42,803 bases of DNA from Seminavis robusta (GCA_903772945.1 CAICTM010000916.1:1-42803); one strand, 5' to 3'; positions 21,605 through 32,226 are shown, counted from the first letter of the stretch. The notes: generated from the letters alone by a model not told the origin. Numbers and translations are program-made.

Positions 21605-24385
21605 GGTGGAAGATTGAGCGAAGGAATCCGAAGGAATCCGACGGAGGCTTGTGGAAGCCAAGCGTGGACCGGAAGAGCAAGGAAAATCCTTGTAAGATGA
21701 CGGCAACGACGGTGGCGCACAAGAAGCAGCGGCAAGTAGAATCAGTCCGAGAACCCCAATGATGTCGGCAGATGGCCATTGCCGATGGCTTGCAGCGATT
21801 CGAGCAGAGCTTCGGAATTTATGAGAGGATCCTCGTCTTCGAGCAGCACAACGGTGTCAGCTCCCACATCGTCCCAAGCGAACGGCCCATCCCCATGGTC
21901 GATTGATTGCTGCTTGAACGGTGGAGAGTGGATTTAGAAGAGTTTCCCCTGTAAAGTGTCGATTGGCAAAATAATGAGATGCCAACTGAAAAGTGAAGAA
22001 TGAAAAAGCCTCCGACTGATCCATCGATTCGGATGGGATCTTTTGCCGTTGAGCCAACAGTCGTTCGTCCTCTCTCACTGAATCTTGTGTCAACCAACAT
22101 GGTCCCAAATATCGATCCCATCTGACAAAGAGGCATTACATCATTGTCGAAACTTCATTCGGATGGTTACTCGGAAGGAGTTGGTGTGTTGTGAGAGGAG
22201 TGACGTGCACTCGTGGAGGGTGTCAACAGTAACAACATGGTGACTGATCGTGCACACATGAACGAAAATAGATGCCCATGGTGGGATGCGATTTACTTTG
22301 GATGCAACGGCTAAATCCAAAACAGGAAAGACAATCTGTGACTGCAGAGCCGGCCATCTAGTTTAAAACTAAGCCTCACATTTTGACCTCACATTTTCGA
22401 AATATCATGGAAAATGGGCACGTCCTACTTGGGGAGTGCTTGTTCTTGACAGGAACATGGTAAAATGACCAAACAAATGTTGCAGCCTCATGCAGAACAA
22501 CTAGGGGCAACAGGCCATAGCATTTGTTTTTGTGTTTTTCCATCATCTCGTCAATCTATTCCACTCCCCAACTACAATACCAGAGTTTTTCAATGCGTCG
22601 GTATGTGTTATTTATTCGGCGATGTACTGGAGCGATGAATGAATCGATGACGAGCTCCTCCAAGCAACAGTACCTGGTACCATCTCGTCGCCTCCAATTC
22701 TGTCGCTCTGGAGCACGGTCAAGCAAAGGAACCGTGCGCCCCCTCCCATGGCCGTTGCATCTGCCATTCAAACGGGACGCCGTAGCCGAAAGCTCAGCGC
22801 GCACCATTTCGAATTCACCCTTGAATGAATGAATGGAATGAATGAATCAACGAACGCCACGTCCCGCGTGAGATATCATTGCCCTGCGATAGGAAAGCGA
22901 GAGTAGCTCGGACTCCCAACGAATTTTTATGGCGTGGTGGAGACTTACTTGCCAACAATCCCTTCACTCAGAAGCCAATACCGTATCCCAAATAATTGGC
23001 GGTACTGTATGATAGATTCCTTGGCCCGCCAACTGATGGGGAAGAAGGCGCAAACAGAGATAGAACAAGAACAGTTCTGTCTGAGTATGGTACTGAGTAT
23101 AGGCCGGATCAGACTGGGCGGCGCTCTATTTGCCAAGACGGCAATTATCATCGAAGAGTTCCGTGGATCGATGGATGCTAGTCTACTTGCTACAAACCGG
23201 GCTTCCGCTACTGCTACTTCTAATGCAACAAGAGACATCTACTCTACTACTGTTTTGAAGTGCAGATGGAGTGCTTTTTTTAGAAAGGGATGGTTTTAGC
23301 ACCTTCCCCATGGATCCCGAGAAATCCATGGCAAAATGACAGCAACATGAAATCCCTTTATCATTTTCCCTATGGCGCCATAGGAAACCTTGTAGCTACG
23401 GTAGCCCAAGATTGGTTTGTTGATTGTTTCTATGTGTGGCTGTCCTCAATGGACTTGAAGTTAGAAGCCGAATCTGTCACACTCATCCCACTAGTAATTT
23501 ACGCGATGAAAATTTTACACTCTTCTCACTTTTGATTTCACCACGCAATGGCTTCCGTCGCCTCCGCCGCTTCAAAGGCAGAACAGTATCCTCGTCGCCA
23601 TTGTCATCTTCATTGTCACCGTTGCCGGTCTTGGTTTCTCAAACGAGGCATTCGTGGCTGTGGAAGCTTGGCAGGGGACGATCAAGTGTCTTTCGGTGGA
23701 ATTCGTTGAAAAGGGTCGACCATGGTCGCAGCATGGCAACAGTTGTAAACCGTCTATCCGTAGAAGCGTCCTGGCAAGTCGATAGACCGTCGCTCCGGTA
23801 GATCTGCATAGAGTAGTAGCAGCTTGTTGCAAACGTCGCTCCGTCAAGAGGAGGCGTCATCGCCTCTCCGTGAAAGAGACGCCGTGGAAGAAGAAGGAAA
23901 TCATCGGCCCACCGAATGAGAATCGATCCGTCGGAAACGGAAGAAGCTCGCTGCAGCTGCTTCCAGCCTACCGTAGCCGAGCAAAAGAGGAGCCTGCCAT
24001 GGCGGAGACGTCTTCAAGAGGAGAAGGCCGTATCCGCAGCTGCAACGCCATACTATGTCTATTTTTGTTGCACGAGAAGACGGAAAACTGATCTTGTTGA
24101 TAGTCTAATGGTTGTTGGCTAAAGGAAGGTTAATGAGAGGGTAAACAGTCCCGAACGCACGAAACTAGGCGTCGATCCACCTCTCCAGTTAGTCAAGTTT
24201 CCGTAAATTCGTAGATCAAGTGCAGAAGCAACGCCCTTTTTTCCCCTCACCTCCTCGACAATGGCCGAAACACTTCCACAATGCCGGCTTTCTTCATTGA
24301 CAGCGTTGGTCTCCTCTGCGGTCCATCGGCTGATGTTGTTCGTCATGGTCGACCATCGATTGCCGCGAGAAAAACATGATTGCTC
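21605..24385. other. Intergenic region, no supported gene
   Basis: About 2.8 kb between two leftward genes. The frames on both strands around 21819-22136, 22524-22832 and 22934-23299 overlap one another and have no recognisable motifs. At 23585-23780 (+) one frame gives a hydrophobic helix (ILVAIVIFIVTVAGLGF) without a clean start, a weak hint of a small membrane protein or remnant. GAATGAAT microsatellite-like sequence lies near 22822-22850. The first part is the promoter side of the transposase-like gene, and the last part the 3' flank of the VWD gene. Confidence 0.4.
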
Positions 24386-25693
24386 TTAGAACGCTCCAGC
24401 CTCAGCAAGCTCCAAATCCTCAGCAGCCATGACATCATAGACACACTGGTCTTTCAAGTCTCCCCAATGCTCACAGACTTTCTCTGCAGCTTCCATGGAA
24501 ATAGTGGATTCACCCAGACGGCGGCGTCCTTCTCTTTCAGGGCCAGGCATACTGCATTTCACTGGGTGCTGGGGGAATCTGTTTGTCTGGAAGAGCTTGG
24601 GTTCTGTTTCAAGGACTTGCCATTCATTGCCAAACGCATCAGCATCTGCCATGACGGTGCCATTGCGGGACATCCACTTGCCAGTTCCAAACTCTCCCAA
24701 AAGACCCTGGCTGCCTCTGTACTCCTCAGGGCTGGCACCCACAGTCTTGACACTGACCAGGTCCTTGAAAGATTGAATAATAATCTGCTTTCCCTCTCCA
24801 AGCTCAACAGTGAAGATGTGTTGCTTGGAGTTGACCTTCTTGTGGGTGACAGGGTACTTGTCATCCATCTTTTCAAGCTCTGCATTGGAGACGCCATCCA
24901 ACATGTAGTTACCATATTCACCAACCTCCAAGACGCTGTCTCCAATTTGAACAGCAGCAGACTCAATGAAAGAGTACTGGTAACGAGCCTTGGTTCGAAT
25001 GTGGATCGCCAATCCAGTTCCATGTCCAAACTTGGGGCTGTCGATAAAGACCAAGTCACATTCTCCATGGAAGTCGAACCACTCTCCAACCCAAGTCTTG
25101 AAGTGGGGGTCACCTGTGCCAGCTCCATCAGTGATTGGTTCACAAGGAGTGAGGATCACAGACCAAGAATTAAGTGTTCCTATGTCAGCACCAGCATCAT
25201 CATTGATGTGAAGTGTCCAGTAACCTGTTGATTGGTGGCCATTGAAAGTAGAGAGAGACTCTTCTGGCCGAACGTCTACTCCATTATCATCACAAAGCGG
25301 CTCGTCTTCACTAGCACCATCAAGACTGTTTGTACTCGAGTCATCAAAAACAACAACAAGATCATCGGTACGCTCACAATCATCATACTGAAGCCGAATC
25401 ATATCAACAGGATCAGTTGTTGGGTCTGGTCCATCAACATCAAGGCTGATGTCAATCTCCAAGTCAGAAGTCCAAGTGTGGGTGATGTCCACTGAAATGT
25501 CGACGTCGCAGATTTCAAAGGTTGCATCCACAAAAATGTTAGAGACGGTTGGTCCTGAGGTTCGGCTGGTATCCAGTGGAATTCGTAAGTTACTGTTGGC
25601 AGCATCCGAAGTGTACGTAACAGGTGTAGCAGCCCTTGTGGGAGACAGGCTACCAAGGAGGCCAAGAGCAATGAGAGATAGCTTGGTGAACAT
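24386..25693 (-). CDS. Secreted protein with proprotein-convertase P-domain and von Willebrand factor D-like domain
   Basis: Single exon, 435 aa, ATG at 25693 in a GCCACCATG context. A signal peptide is clear (residues 1-21, hydrophobic core LSLIALGLLGSL, likely cleavage near TRA-AT). Residues about 45-184 match the P/Homo-B beta-sandwich (SNIFVDATFEI; THTWTSDLEIDI; STGYWTLHINDDAGADIGTL; WSVIL). About 193-365 match a VWD domain (GDPHFKTW; FDFHGECDLVF; GLLGEF.TGKW..RNGTV). The remaining 70 residues hold an RRR site (390-392) and Cys pairs. No protease domain is present, so this is not a convertase; the P-domain probably acts as an adhesion or stabilising module. An extracellular matrix, mucilage or cell-wall role is inferred. 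The flanking genes are transposase-like, so context gives no functional clue. Confidence 0.85.
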   Translation of the reverse strand: MFTKLSLIALGLLGSLSPTRAATPVTYTSDAANSNLRIPLDTSRTSGPTVSNIFVDATFEICDVDISVDITHTWTSDLEIDISLDVDGPDPTTDPVDMIRLQYDDCERTDDLVVVFDDSSTNSLDGASEDEPLCDDNGVDVRPEESLSTFNGHQSTGYWTLHINDDAGADIGTLNSWSVILTPCEPITDGAGTGDPHFKTWVGEWFDFHGECDLVFIDSPKFGHGTGLAIHIRTKARYQYSFIESAAVQIGDSVLEVGEYGNYMLDGVSNAELEKMDDKYPVTHKKVNSKQHIFTVELGEGKQIIIQSFKDLVSVKTVGASPEEYRGSQGLLGEFGTGKWMSRNGTVMADADAFGNEWQVLETEPKLFQTNRFPQHPVKCSMPGPEREGRRRLGESTISMEAAEKVCEHWGDLKDQCVYDVMAAEDLELAEAGAF

Positions 25694-26377
25694 GGTGGCG
25701 AGCTTGATGAAATGTGTGATGAAAAGCAGTTGTTTGTTCCTTCTGTTTGATGTCTTTGACTTTCAAATTGTGAGAGTAAATCTGCATGAAAAGCTTTCAG
25801 ACTGTAACCGATGCATGGCACAGGAAGGTTCTTCCCATCGATCCCAAAATTTCTTTTGAAGTAAGATGGAAGTTGCTACCATACTGGCTGGTACTAGTAC
25901 TGTAACTGGTACATGTGGGCCAGGTAACGGAGTATAAACCAAACATTCTTAAATAAATCATGCCACCGTTACATTGCGTTTTCTCACCGTCCTTGACTAA
26001 AACATAAGCCTGAGACTCGAGAAGCCCATCTCTAGGTCTTGTAACACTTTGAGCATCTCAATCTCTCAATCTGGTATTTAATACTCTGGTACTGAGTAAA
26101 AATTAGCTGCTCCCGATCACTGTCGCACAAAAGGATAGAGGCCTCAGCTCTCGTAGAAACTACAGGAATTTTCCCCTTAAATCCAGCAATACCGTTCGAA
26201 TCGGTTTCAACGAATATATTCGAGGTTAGGGTTGAAGTTAACACGTACGTCAGTATTTATTTATTTATTCCTATTTATTTATTTATTCCTCCGTTTGGAT
26301 CGTCGCACCTCCTCCGTGGAACAGATCTGTTCTTTTCGTTCGATCGCATAAGATAATAAACTCCTTTACTCATCGAC
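25694..26377. other. Intergenic region with TTTA microsatellite
   Basis: About 680 bp on the promoter side of the VWD gene, which is transcribed leftward, and downstream of the 26597-29677 gene. It includes a (TTTA)-type microsatellite at 26254-26290. No gene is supported. Confidence 0.4.
26254..26290. repeat. TTTA microsatellite, two interrupted blocks
   Basis: Two TATTTATTTATTTATTCC blocks sit side by side. A slippage-type simple repeat. Confidence 0.85.
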
Positions 26378-26596
26378 CATGGCATACTCCTTACTCCTCG
26401 ACGGTGGCATTCAATCCGTCGCTTCTTCCTCTTCAGGCACATCCTACTGTTCCTCTTGGTGTTGTGGTAGCGGAGATAGAGCGATCGATCGATCCAATAA
26501 ACCAATAAACTCCTCGCTCCAGCCACCGTAACTCCTCCAGCCACCGTAACTGCCTCCTCCAGCCACCGTAACTCCTCCACCATGACGATGGCATAT
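26378..26596. repeat. Degraded copy of the downstream gene's 3' end plus 18-nt tandem repeats
   Basis: Bases 26378-26484 resemble 26588-26690, the last coding bases and stop region of the 26597-29677 gene. Shared words include ATTCAATCCGT, CTTCTTCCTCTTCAGGCACA and GTTGTGGT. Between the two lie three near-identical copies of AGCCACCGTAACTCCTCC (26519-26580). The arrangement parallels the 3'-end duplication behind the LRR gene. Confidence 0.75.
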
Positions 26597-29500
26597 TCAA
26601 TCCGTGACGGTTGCTTCTTCTTCCTCTTCAGGCACATCCTCCTCTTCATCTTGTCCTTGCTGTTGTGGTTGCCCACTACGATAAAGCTTCAGTAACTCTG
26701 GCAGCCTTGGGTATTCCTTCTCCAAAGGAGGCAACGATGTGATTGATTTGAGATACACTGACCGACGCTCTTTGGCAATCTCCTGGTCAAGCTCCGACTT
26801 CTTCCTCTTGCGGCCTCTCTGCTTCTTTGCTTCCAGCGTCTCCTCTAGCTTCTGCTGGACTTCCTTCTTCTTGCCTGTGGCAGCGTGTCGGAGGATATTG
26901 AGAGCCTTTTTGAAATCATCGCGATAGCACCTCAGCCTTGTGTTGTCGCGCTTGCCTTGTTGGTGGCACCTCTCCATGACTTCTTCCATGTGACTCTTCA
27001 TTCCTCTGAGTCTCTCCAATGCGTCCTTGAGATGTTGCCATGCGTGAACTTTGATTGGAATCGTCGGCATCAATCGAAGCCACAAGGCGGTTGCCAAATC
27101 GATTGCCTTGTGAGCGTCGATAACGTCCTCATCACTCATGCTTCCGTACGGTTGGTAACAATAATGGGCTATCACGTCCATGTACTGGAAGAGCCTTTTG
27201 AATCCTTCGCAAAAGAGCTCCACTTCGGCAGGGTCAGCTTTGAACTGCTTCCTCTCTTCCTCCGACAAACTGTTTAGATGCTCCAGCAAAATTTGGTGAA
27301 TGTCATCCATTATTGGTACCGCTTCTCGGAGCAACCTCCTACACTCATTTCCTTCCATTGCTCCTCCATGGTAAGAGGATATATGCACATTGTAGTGCTT
27401 GTCAAGCTTCCGTTGGATGACCATCCACAGGTCTTGTGCTGTCCGGCCGTATTCCTTCTTATTGTCCTCTAACTTTTTCAACGCTTTCTTTTTTGCCTTC
27501 AGCTGATCGGAAGCTTTCGAATGCGCCTTGTGTGCTTCTTCAAACCACGCTTTTGCTAGGTTGAGATGCTCCTCATGTCGGACGTAGTCTTGCTCATGGT
27601 CTGTATCTTCGAATTGGGTGTCTGGATTTCCCACAAGCTCCGTCATCACGTTGTACATTTCATTCCAGTGTTCCTCTGCGTCAACCAAGTCCTTCCACAG
27701 CCGACCAACCTCGAGTTCAGCATCCGCTTTGGCAAATCTGGCTTCCATCAAATTCACCGGCACATTCTCAAGCCGATACCAGACAATTTTCTGCAGGTAG
27801 TCATATGGAGTATTGACCAGTAGAACGACAGAGTGGAGCGGTGGCGGCAGGTAGTTTGTTGGCTCGATGCAGTCAAAGAGAGGTAAGGTCTTGATGCCCT
27901 TCTGCTGGAACGGGTTTGTGCGCTTCAGCTCTTTCTTCTCCAGTTTGTTGTATCTTTTCCTCATCAGCCTCAGTGTCCATGCTCTGCCTTTCTTTGTAGG
28001 ATCGACTTGGAATTGACTTCGCATCAACTGACACTCCCAGCAGTGTTGGCCCGACATATTTTCCTTGCCAAGAGCAAGAGCATAAAAGGCCAAGTCTCCA
28101 GTAACAAACAGCTCGATTGGAAGGCCGCCAGGATTTTCCATGAGGCTCTTCAAGGATTCGTTGACGGCCTGTGAAATTCCGCTGGATAGAAGCACTTCCC
28201 GTGTGTCTTTCCTGCAGTTGATCATTCCAATCAGTTCATGGGACTCTTTGCGGACTCTCTTGCCTGAAATGAAAAGGATTGAAATGTGAACACGAAACGC
28301 TCCTTGGCCATGATCCGCAGAAAGAACAACGTGAACACAATCATCTGCTAGTGTGGCCTCCGATTTGATTTCATTCCTGACAACATCCTCAGCCGATCGA
28401 ACCCAGCCAGTTCGATTGGTCTTCTCTTCGCGAAACCGAAGCAAGGTAGGTTGAACAGTGACCTTTGCTTCCAGTTTCCTTATTTGCCACTCCGGGTTGA
28501 GAGGATTGCATCCTTCTGCCAAAAAGAAAGTTCTCATTTCTCTCACTTTTGCATAGGTTAAATTGAGCTGCTGACACATAGCGATTTGCCGGTGTGGGTC
28601 CATCTTTGGCACTCGAATATTTGCGGTTTGAATGATATCTTCAAAGGCTTCTGGCTCGTGCTCTTGATGCAATCTGGTCAGATGGAAGCAGAGGGCTCTC
28701 CTTGGGAAACTATCTCCGTAGACCATGGCCTCATACACCGTTGGCAAGTACTTCCTCGCATTCTTAATGAAAGACTGTGGCGAATCGGCTGGAATGACGG
28801 GAACCAGATGCAGACCAAGGCCCTTGCTCCCACCGTACTTCTCCAGCTGAAGGATGCTGGCTGACGGTAACTCTTCATTGATTTGAAGTGCGATATGCAA
28901 AAAGCTCTGGATCGAGGACCGGCGCAGTGGACAGCAATGTTTATCAAGGAAAGGTGAATATTTTCCCAGGTCGATTCTGTTGGTCAAGTCATCGTCGTTG
29001 CCGGCAAACAGCTTATTTCTTGCTTCGTTTGCCTCCTTCTGCAGACCTCTACCCATTTGTAGTATTGTTGATCTAAACTTGTGTAAATCAATGTCAAAAT
29101 TAAATAAGGTTGGATTAGCGAGTTGCTCGGGATCAATAATAGTTTCCAGCAAGTTCCGAAGGTCTCTGTTACTCTCATGCAATATATCATTCTTTGCTGT
29201 CCTTGGAGGAACTGTGTCGGTTGGTGTTACAGTTGCCGGTGCTGCTCGAGTGGGCTGTGTATCGATAATAAGAGTGTTGGCGAGGAATGTTTCTCGACGA
29301 TTGTAATGGAAGTATCTTCCCTCGAATTTAATCTGTTTGTCCTTCTCATTCGTAGACAACTTCTCGCTGCTCTTGTACTCTGTTTCAACACAGAAGAAGT
29401 GTATCCTCTTCAGCTTCCCTCCTACCAAGATTCTTCGTTCTGTCCAGTGGATCTTGATGATATCGCCATACTTTACTTGGTCTGCGCTGCTGGCAAATGG

Positions 29501-29677
29501 TCTATTCAGAGCATTCATTTTGGTAAGGCTATCTTTTAGCCTTGAGATCTTGAGTGACTGTTCAAGCTTCAGTGATACTTTGTGTGCCCAATACGAGAGT
29601 GGAATCCACTCTCCTAAGACGCAATCGGTGTGGGCCACGGCAATAAAAGCAGCCTCTATCTCCTTGTAAGTCGCCAT
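26597..29677 (-). CDS. Large uncharacterised protein, transposase-like (RNase-H-fold candidate)
   Basis: Single exon, 1026 aa, ATG at 29677. Residues 440-550 carry the clearest pattern: VVLSADHGQG (D455), then about 70 residues on FVTGDLAFYALALGK (D528), followed by a knuckle-like HCWEC (545-549). A strand-D, GDL-F-A--LG, Cys-pair layout is typical of transposase-derived proteins with an RNase-H-like core in stramenopiles and cnidarians. This is recalled resemblance, with no database search done. A coiled-coil region follows (about 645-775, Glu/Lys/Ala-rich). A Lys/Arg-rich nuclear-signal-like tract (about 940-965) and an acidic Gln/Glu tail end the protein. No third catalytic acid is assigned with confidence. 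The frame is intact, which argues for recent activity or domestication. No terminal inverted repeats were found. Confidence 0.5.
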   Translation of the reverse strand: MATYKEIEAAFIAVAHTDCVLGEWIPLSYWAHKVSLKLEQSLKISRLKDSLTKMNALNRPFASSADQVKYGDIIKIHWTERRILVGGKLKRIHFFCVETEYKSSEKLSTNEKDKQIKFEGRYFHYNRRETFLANTLIIDTQPTRAAPATVTPTDTVPPRTAKNDILHESNRDLRNLLETIIDPEQLANPTLFNFDIDLHKFRSTILQMGRGLQKEANEARNKLFAGNDDDLTNRIDLGKYSPFLDKHCCPLRRSSIQSFLHIALQINEELPSASILQLEKYGGSKGLGLHLVPVIPADSPQSFIKNARKYLPTVYEAMVYGDSFPRRALCFHLTRLHQEHEPEAFEDIIQTANIRVPKMDPHRQIAMCQQLNLTYAKVREMRTFFLAEGCNPLNPEWQIRKLEAKVTVQPTLLRFREEKTNRTGWVRSAEDVVRNEIKSEATLADDCVHVVLSADHGQGAFRVHISILFISGKRVRKESHELIGMINCRKDTREVLLSSGISQAVNESLKSLMENPGGLPIELFVTGDLAFYALALGKENMSGQHCWECQLMRSQFQVDPTKKGRAWTLRLMRKRYNKLEKKELKRTNPFQQKGIKTLPLFDCIEPTNYLPPPLHSVVLLVNTPYDYLQKIVWYRLENVPVNLMEARFAKADAELEVGRLWKDLVDAEEHWNEMYNVMTELVGNPDTQFEDTDHEQDYVRHEEHLNLAKAWFEEAHKAHSKASDQLKAKKKALKKLEDNKKEYGRTAQDLWMVIQRKLDKHYNVHISSYHGGAMEGNECRRLLREAVPIMDDIHQILLEHLNSLSEEERKQFKADPAEVELFCEGFKRLFQYMDVIAHYCYQPYGSMSDEDVIDAHKAIDLATALWLRLMPTIPIKVHAWQHLKDALERLRGMKSHMEEVMERCHQQGKRDNTRLRCYRDDFKKALNILRHAATGKKKEVQQKLEETLEAKKQRGRKRKKSELDQEIAKERRSVYLKSITSLPPLEKEYPRLPELLKLYRSGQPQQQGQDEEEDVPEEEEEATVTD

Positions 29678-30724
29678 GTTGGGTGGCTGCCTGTGGCGGT
29701 GTAACTCGGAACGGGTGTCCTATGGGTATAGACGGAGCTTCCTTGTGAGTTACACCAGCAGTGGTGAAGGTATTGGTCGTCGTCTAGCAGTCGATAGCAG
29801 CAGGCTTTGTTGTTTGTTGTTGCTTGTTATCTCCGCATCGGTACAGTCGAAAACCTAGAGTGTGGATTTGAATCTAAAATGTGAGGCGGAATTTCAGCAT
29901 ATTTTACTGTGAGGAAAAGAGTACAAAGCCACATGTACCAGGGCTAGGAGAGGCTACCGAGGTGCGACAGTGGATCTGACGATACTACAGTACTGGTACA
30001 TCATCCCACATCCCACATACGACTGTACATTCCACAAGTCCACACAAAACCGATACGCCAAGTAGTTGGGAATACAACCAAGAAGCATTAATTAAATAAA
30101 TCAACATCAAGAGTCTGAATGAATCCAAAAAGCTCTAAATAAATCATACTCACGGTTTCATCGTTTCATCCCCCTTTTTGAGCATCTCATATGCGCATCT
30201 AATCAGGTTCAACAGGCATCCCAATTTATTAATTAATAGACTAGCTAGTCTTTGGTCGTTGTGAGCATCTGTTCGCTCCAGTACGTAGAGTACCAGTACT
30301 CAGAGTAAAAACACATAAGCCTGACTCGCAAGCTCGACCATGATGGTAAAGCTGAGCAAGTAAGTGGTGCTTTCAGTAAACTGTTGGAGCCTATTTATTT
30401 TTTCCCATGGCTGTGAACTGTTAGCTAGCTTCCGGACCTTAAATCTGTACCGGTATGTCATACCAGTCGTACCTGGTACGAGTGAAGGAGTGTGCACGCA
30501 GCATTGGTTGCGGTGCATGCAGCATTGTGGTCGCCAGCTGTTGAAGGAGCCTCGTATGACAGCCAACACATGGCTCTGCCGGCTTTCAAAAGTATCTTTG
30601 TAAAACCAAATAAGAGGACCAACCTCGGTGTCCCATGCACCGGCATCTTCTTGGGTTCCATGCGAAGGCTGTTGACCGCCAATGGTTCCATGCGATAATC
30701 TTATGCGACGATGAAGAAAGGAAG
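29678..30724. other. Intergenic, divergent promoter region
   Basis: About 1 kb between two divergently transcribed genes (26597-29677 minus, AlkB-like plus). It contains a hairpin-forming inverted repeat just upstream of the minus-strand start, A/T-rich stretches at 30085-30150 and 30215-30245, and one TACCGGTA palindrome at 30448-30455. No gene seen. Confidence 0.4.
29698..29756. repeat. 10-bp inverted repeat upstream of the 26597-29677 gene
   Basis: GGTGTAACTC at 29698-29707 pairs with GAGTTACACC at 29747-29756, leaving a 39-nt loop, 21 bp upstream of the ATG on the minus strand. It would fall in the 5' leader or core promoter. It could be a regulatory hairpin, an operator-like palindrome or chance. 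Confidence 0.5.
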
Positions 30725-32143
30725 ATGATGGCTGTGCTATGGCTCGTTGTTGTTGTGGTTGTTGGCATTTGTGCCTTGCGTGGAGGTCACCATGATGTGG
30801 TAGCCTTGAGTATCAGCAGCAGTGTCTCTGGGAACAAAAGAAGAAAGATACGAATGATCCAACGAACCAGTGGTAGCGACAAATCTCATCATCATAATGA
30901 CGCTTTCAAGTCCCTCTCGTTTGCCCTGCAGAAATGCACCACACCGAGTCAAGTGCTGCAATCTGTAGGAATAGAGTTGTCTCCATCATCTGACCCAGAT
31001 GGACGAATTGCCAGCCTGGTTTTGGTCCGTCTGTCAAAGCAGCTAATGACACTGCAGAATGAGTTTCTGCATCCTTCGGACAGCCACCAAAAAATACTGC
31101 CGGCGGACTGGAAGCTCCATGTGGACGAACTGATGGACTCGGCGGCGAATGCTCAAGCCATTCTTCAGCATAATATTATTCCAACCTTGACGTCATCATC
31201 GTCATCGTCGTCGTCCATCGAGTCTCTTGTGGAAGGAACCAAGTGTCTCGCCGTTCTGGCACGGCTGATGCCCCACATTGTCACTCTGGAAGAATGTTGT
31301 CAACCTGTCTTGGACATGTGGAAAATTAAATCGTCGCTGGATGTTGTCAAGGAAGCACATCACTTATCTGGACTCCAGTGGGCGTTTGACTGTTTCCATT
31401 GCGTGCATGGCAGCCACAAGTCACTACCCGACAAACTACAAGCTCGCTATGATGCCTGCAATCTTCCCTTTCGAATCCGTCCCGGTCGACTGCTACTCGT
31501 AAACGACCTGACAGTCGCCAATTTGGTGGCACAAGTCCCCTTTCAAGTCGATGCCATTCGAACCACTTCCACAAAACAGGTGGTACGGGAACGACGGGAA
31601 ACGGCATGGCTGGGAGACGACGGAGTCGATCCTTTTGCCTATTCCGGAAAGTCCATGGAACGACATGCATGGTCGCCGTTGGTGAAATCCATTCGAGATG
31701 AACTGGCCACAACCACAGAAACACATGATGATGATGATGATGACTGTGGCAAACAAACTATGCAGACGGGACTCTTGTTTCCAGATGCAGTCTACTATGA
31801 TGGGTGTTTGCTAAACATGTACCCAGATGGAGGGTCCGCCATGAGATATCATATGGATCCGGATCAAGGGGTCTTGTGGGATTACAACACGGCAGTGGTC
31901 AGTGTCGGAGCCAGCAGACGGGTCGCCTTTCGCAGAGCTCCATCCCAAGAACAAAATGACAGCAAGAAACAGGAGCAGCCTCACACGTTTGTCGTCATGC
32001 ACGGGGACGTGATGGAAATGGTCGCGGATTGTCAAACGCGCTTTCAGCATACAGTCAAACCGGCAGACTACAAACAGGAAAAGGCGGCTCGGGCGAGTCT
32101 GGTCTTCAAACGAACTCTGGCTCTGAACCAACCAGTAGCTTGA
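30725..32143 (+). CDS. AlkB-like 2-oxoglutarate/Fe(II) dioxygenase
   Basis: 472 aa from the ATG at 30725. I prefer it to the in-frame ATG at 30635 because it places a signal-like helix (VLWLVVVVVVGICAL) at the N-terminus. The middle (about 55-260) is helical and unassigned. The catalytic domain is about 270-472. The iron-binding triad is H376, D378 (RYHMDPD) and H442 (FQHTVKP), preceded by CLLNMYPDGG (the N-x-Y substrate loop of AlkB proteins). The 2-oxoglutarate-binding arginines are R457 and R463 (RASLVFKR). AlkB enzymes oxidatively demethylate nucleic acids or proteins. The substrate here cannot be read from sequence. The hydrophobic leader suggests an organelle or secretory entry route, which would be unusual for a DNA-repair AlkB. 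The gene is convergent with the lipase; the stop codons are 83 bp apart. Confidence 0.85.
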   Translation: MMAVLWLVVVVVVGICALRGGHHDVVALSISSSVSGNKRRKIRMIQRTSGSDKSHHHNDAFKSLSFALQKCTTPSQVLQSVGIELSPSSDPDGRIASLVLVRLSKQLMTLQNEFLHPSDSHQKILPADWKLHVDELMDSAANAQAILQHNIIPTLTSSSSSSSSIESLVEGTKCLAVLARLMPHIVTLEECCQPVLDMWKIKSSLDVVKEAHHLSGLQWAFDCFHCVHGSHKSLPDKLQARYDACNLPFRIRPGRLLLVNDLTVANLVAQVPFQVDAIRTTSTKQVVRERRETAWLGDDGVDPFAYSGKSMERHAWSPLVKSIRDELATTTETHDDDDDDCGKQTMQTGLLFPDAVYYDGCLLNMYPDGGSAMRYHMDPDQGVLWDYNTAVVSVGASRRVAFRRAPSQEQNDSKKQEQPHTFVVMHGDVMEMVADCQTRFQHTVKPADYKQEKAARASLVFKRTLALNQPVA

Positions 32144-32226
32144 TGGTCGACACCACCAATGTGAAGCAACGAGATCCAAGCACTACTGTGTGTGTTCTCA
32201 AAAAACAATAGTGGATAACTTGCTTT

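Noticed and set aside
23548..23780. Possible small membrane protein with a hydrophobic helix
   Set aside because: The ATG at 23548 is in a different frame from the helix and no convincing splice pair joins them.
22374..29888. GCCTCACATTTT at about 22374 and its inverse AAAATGTGAGGC at about 29877, as possible ends of a 7.5-kb transposon
   Set aside because: Only 12 bp match, flanks diverge at once, no target duplication is visible, and the interval holds an unrelated VWD gene.
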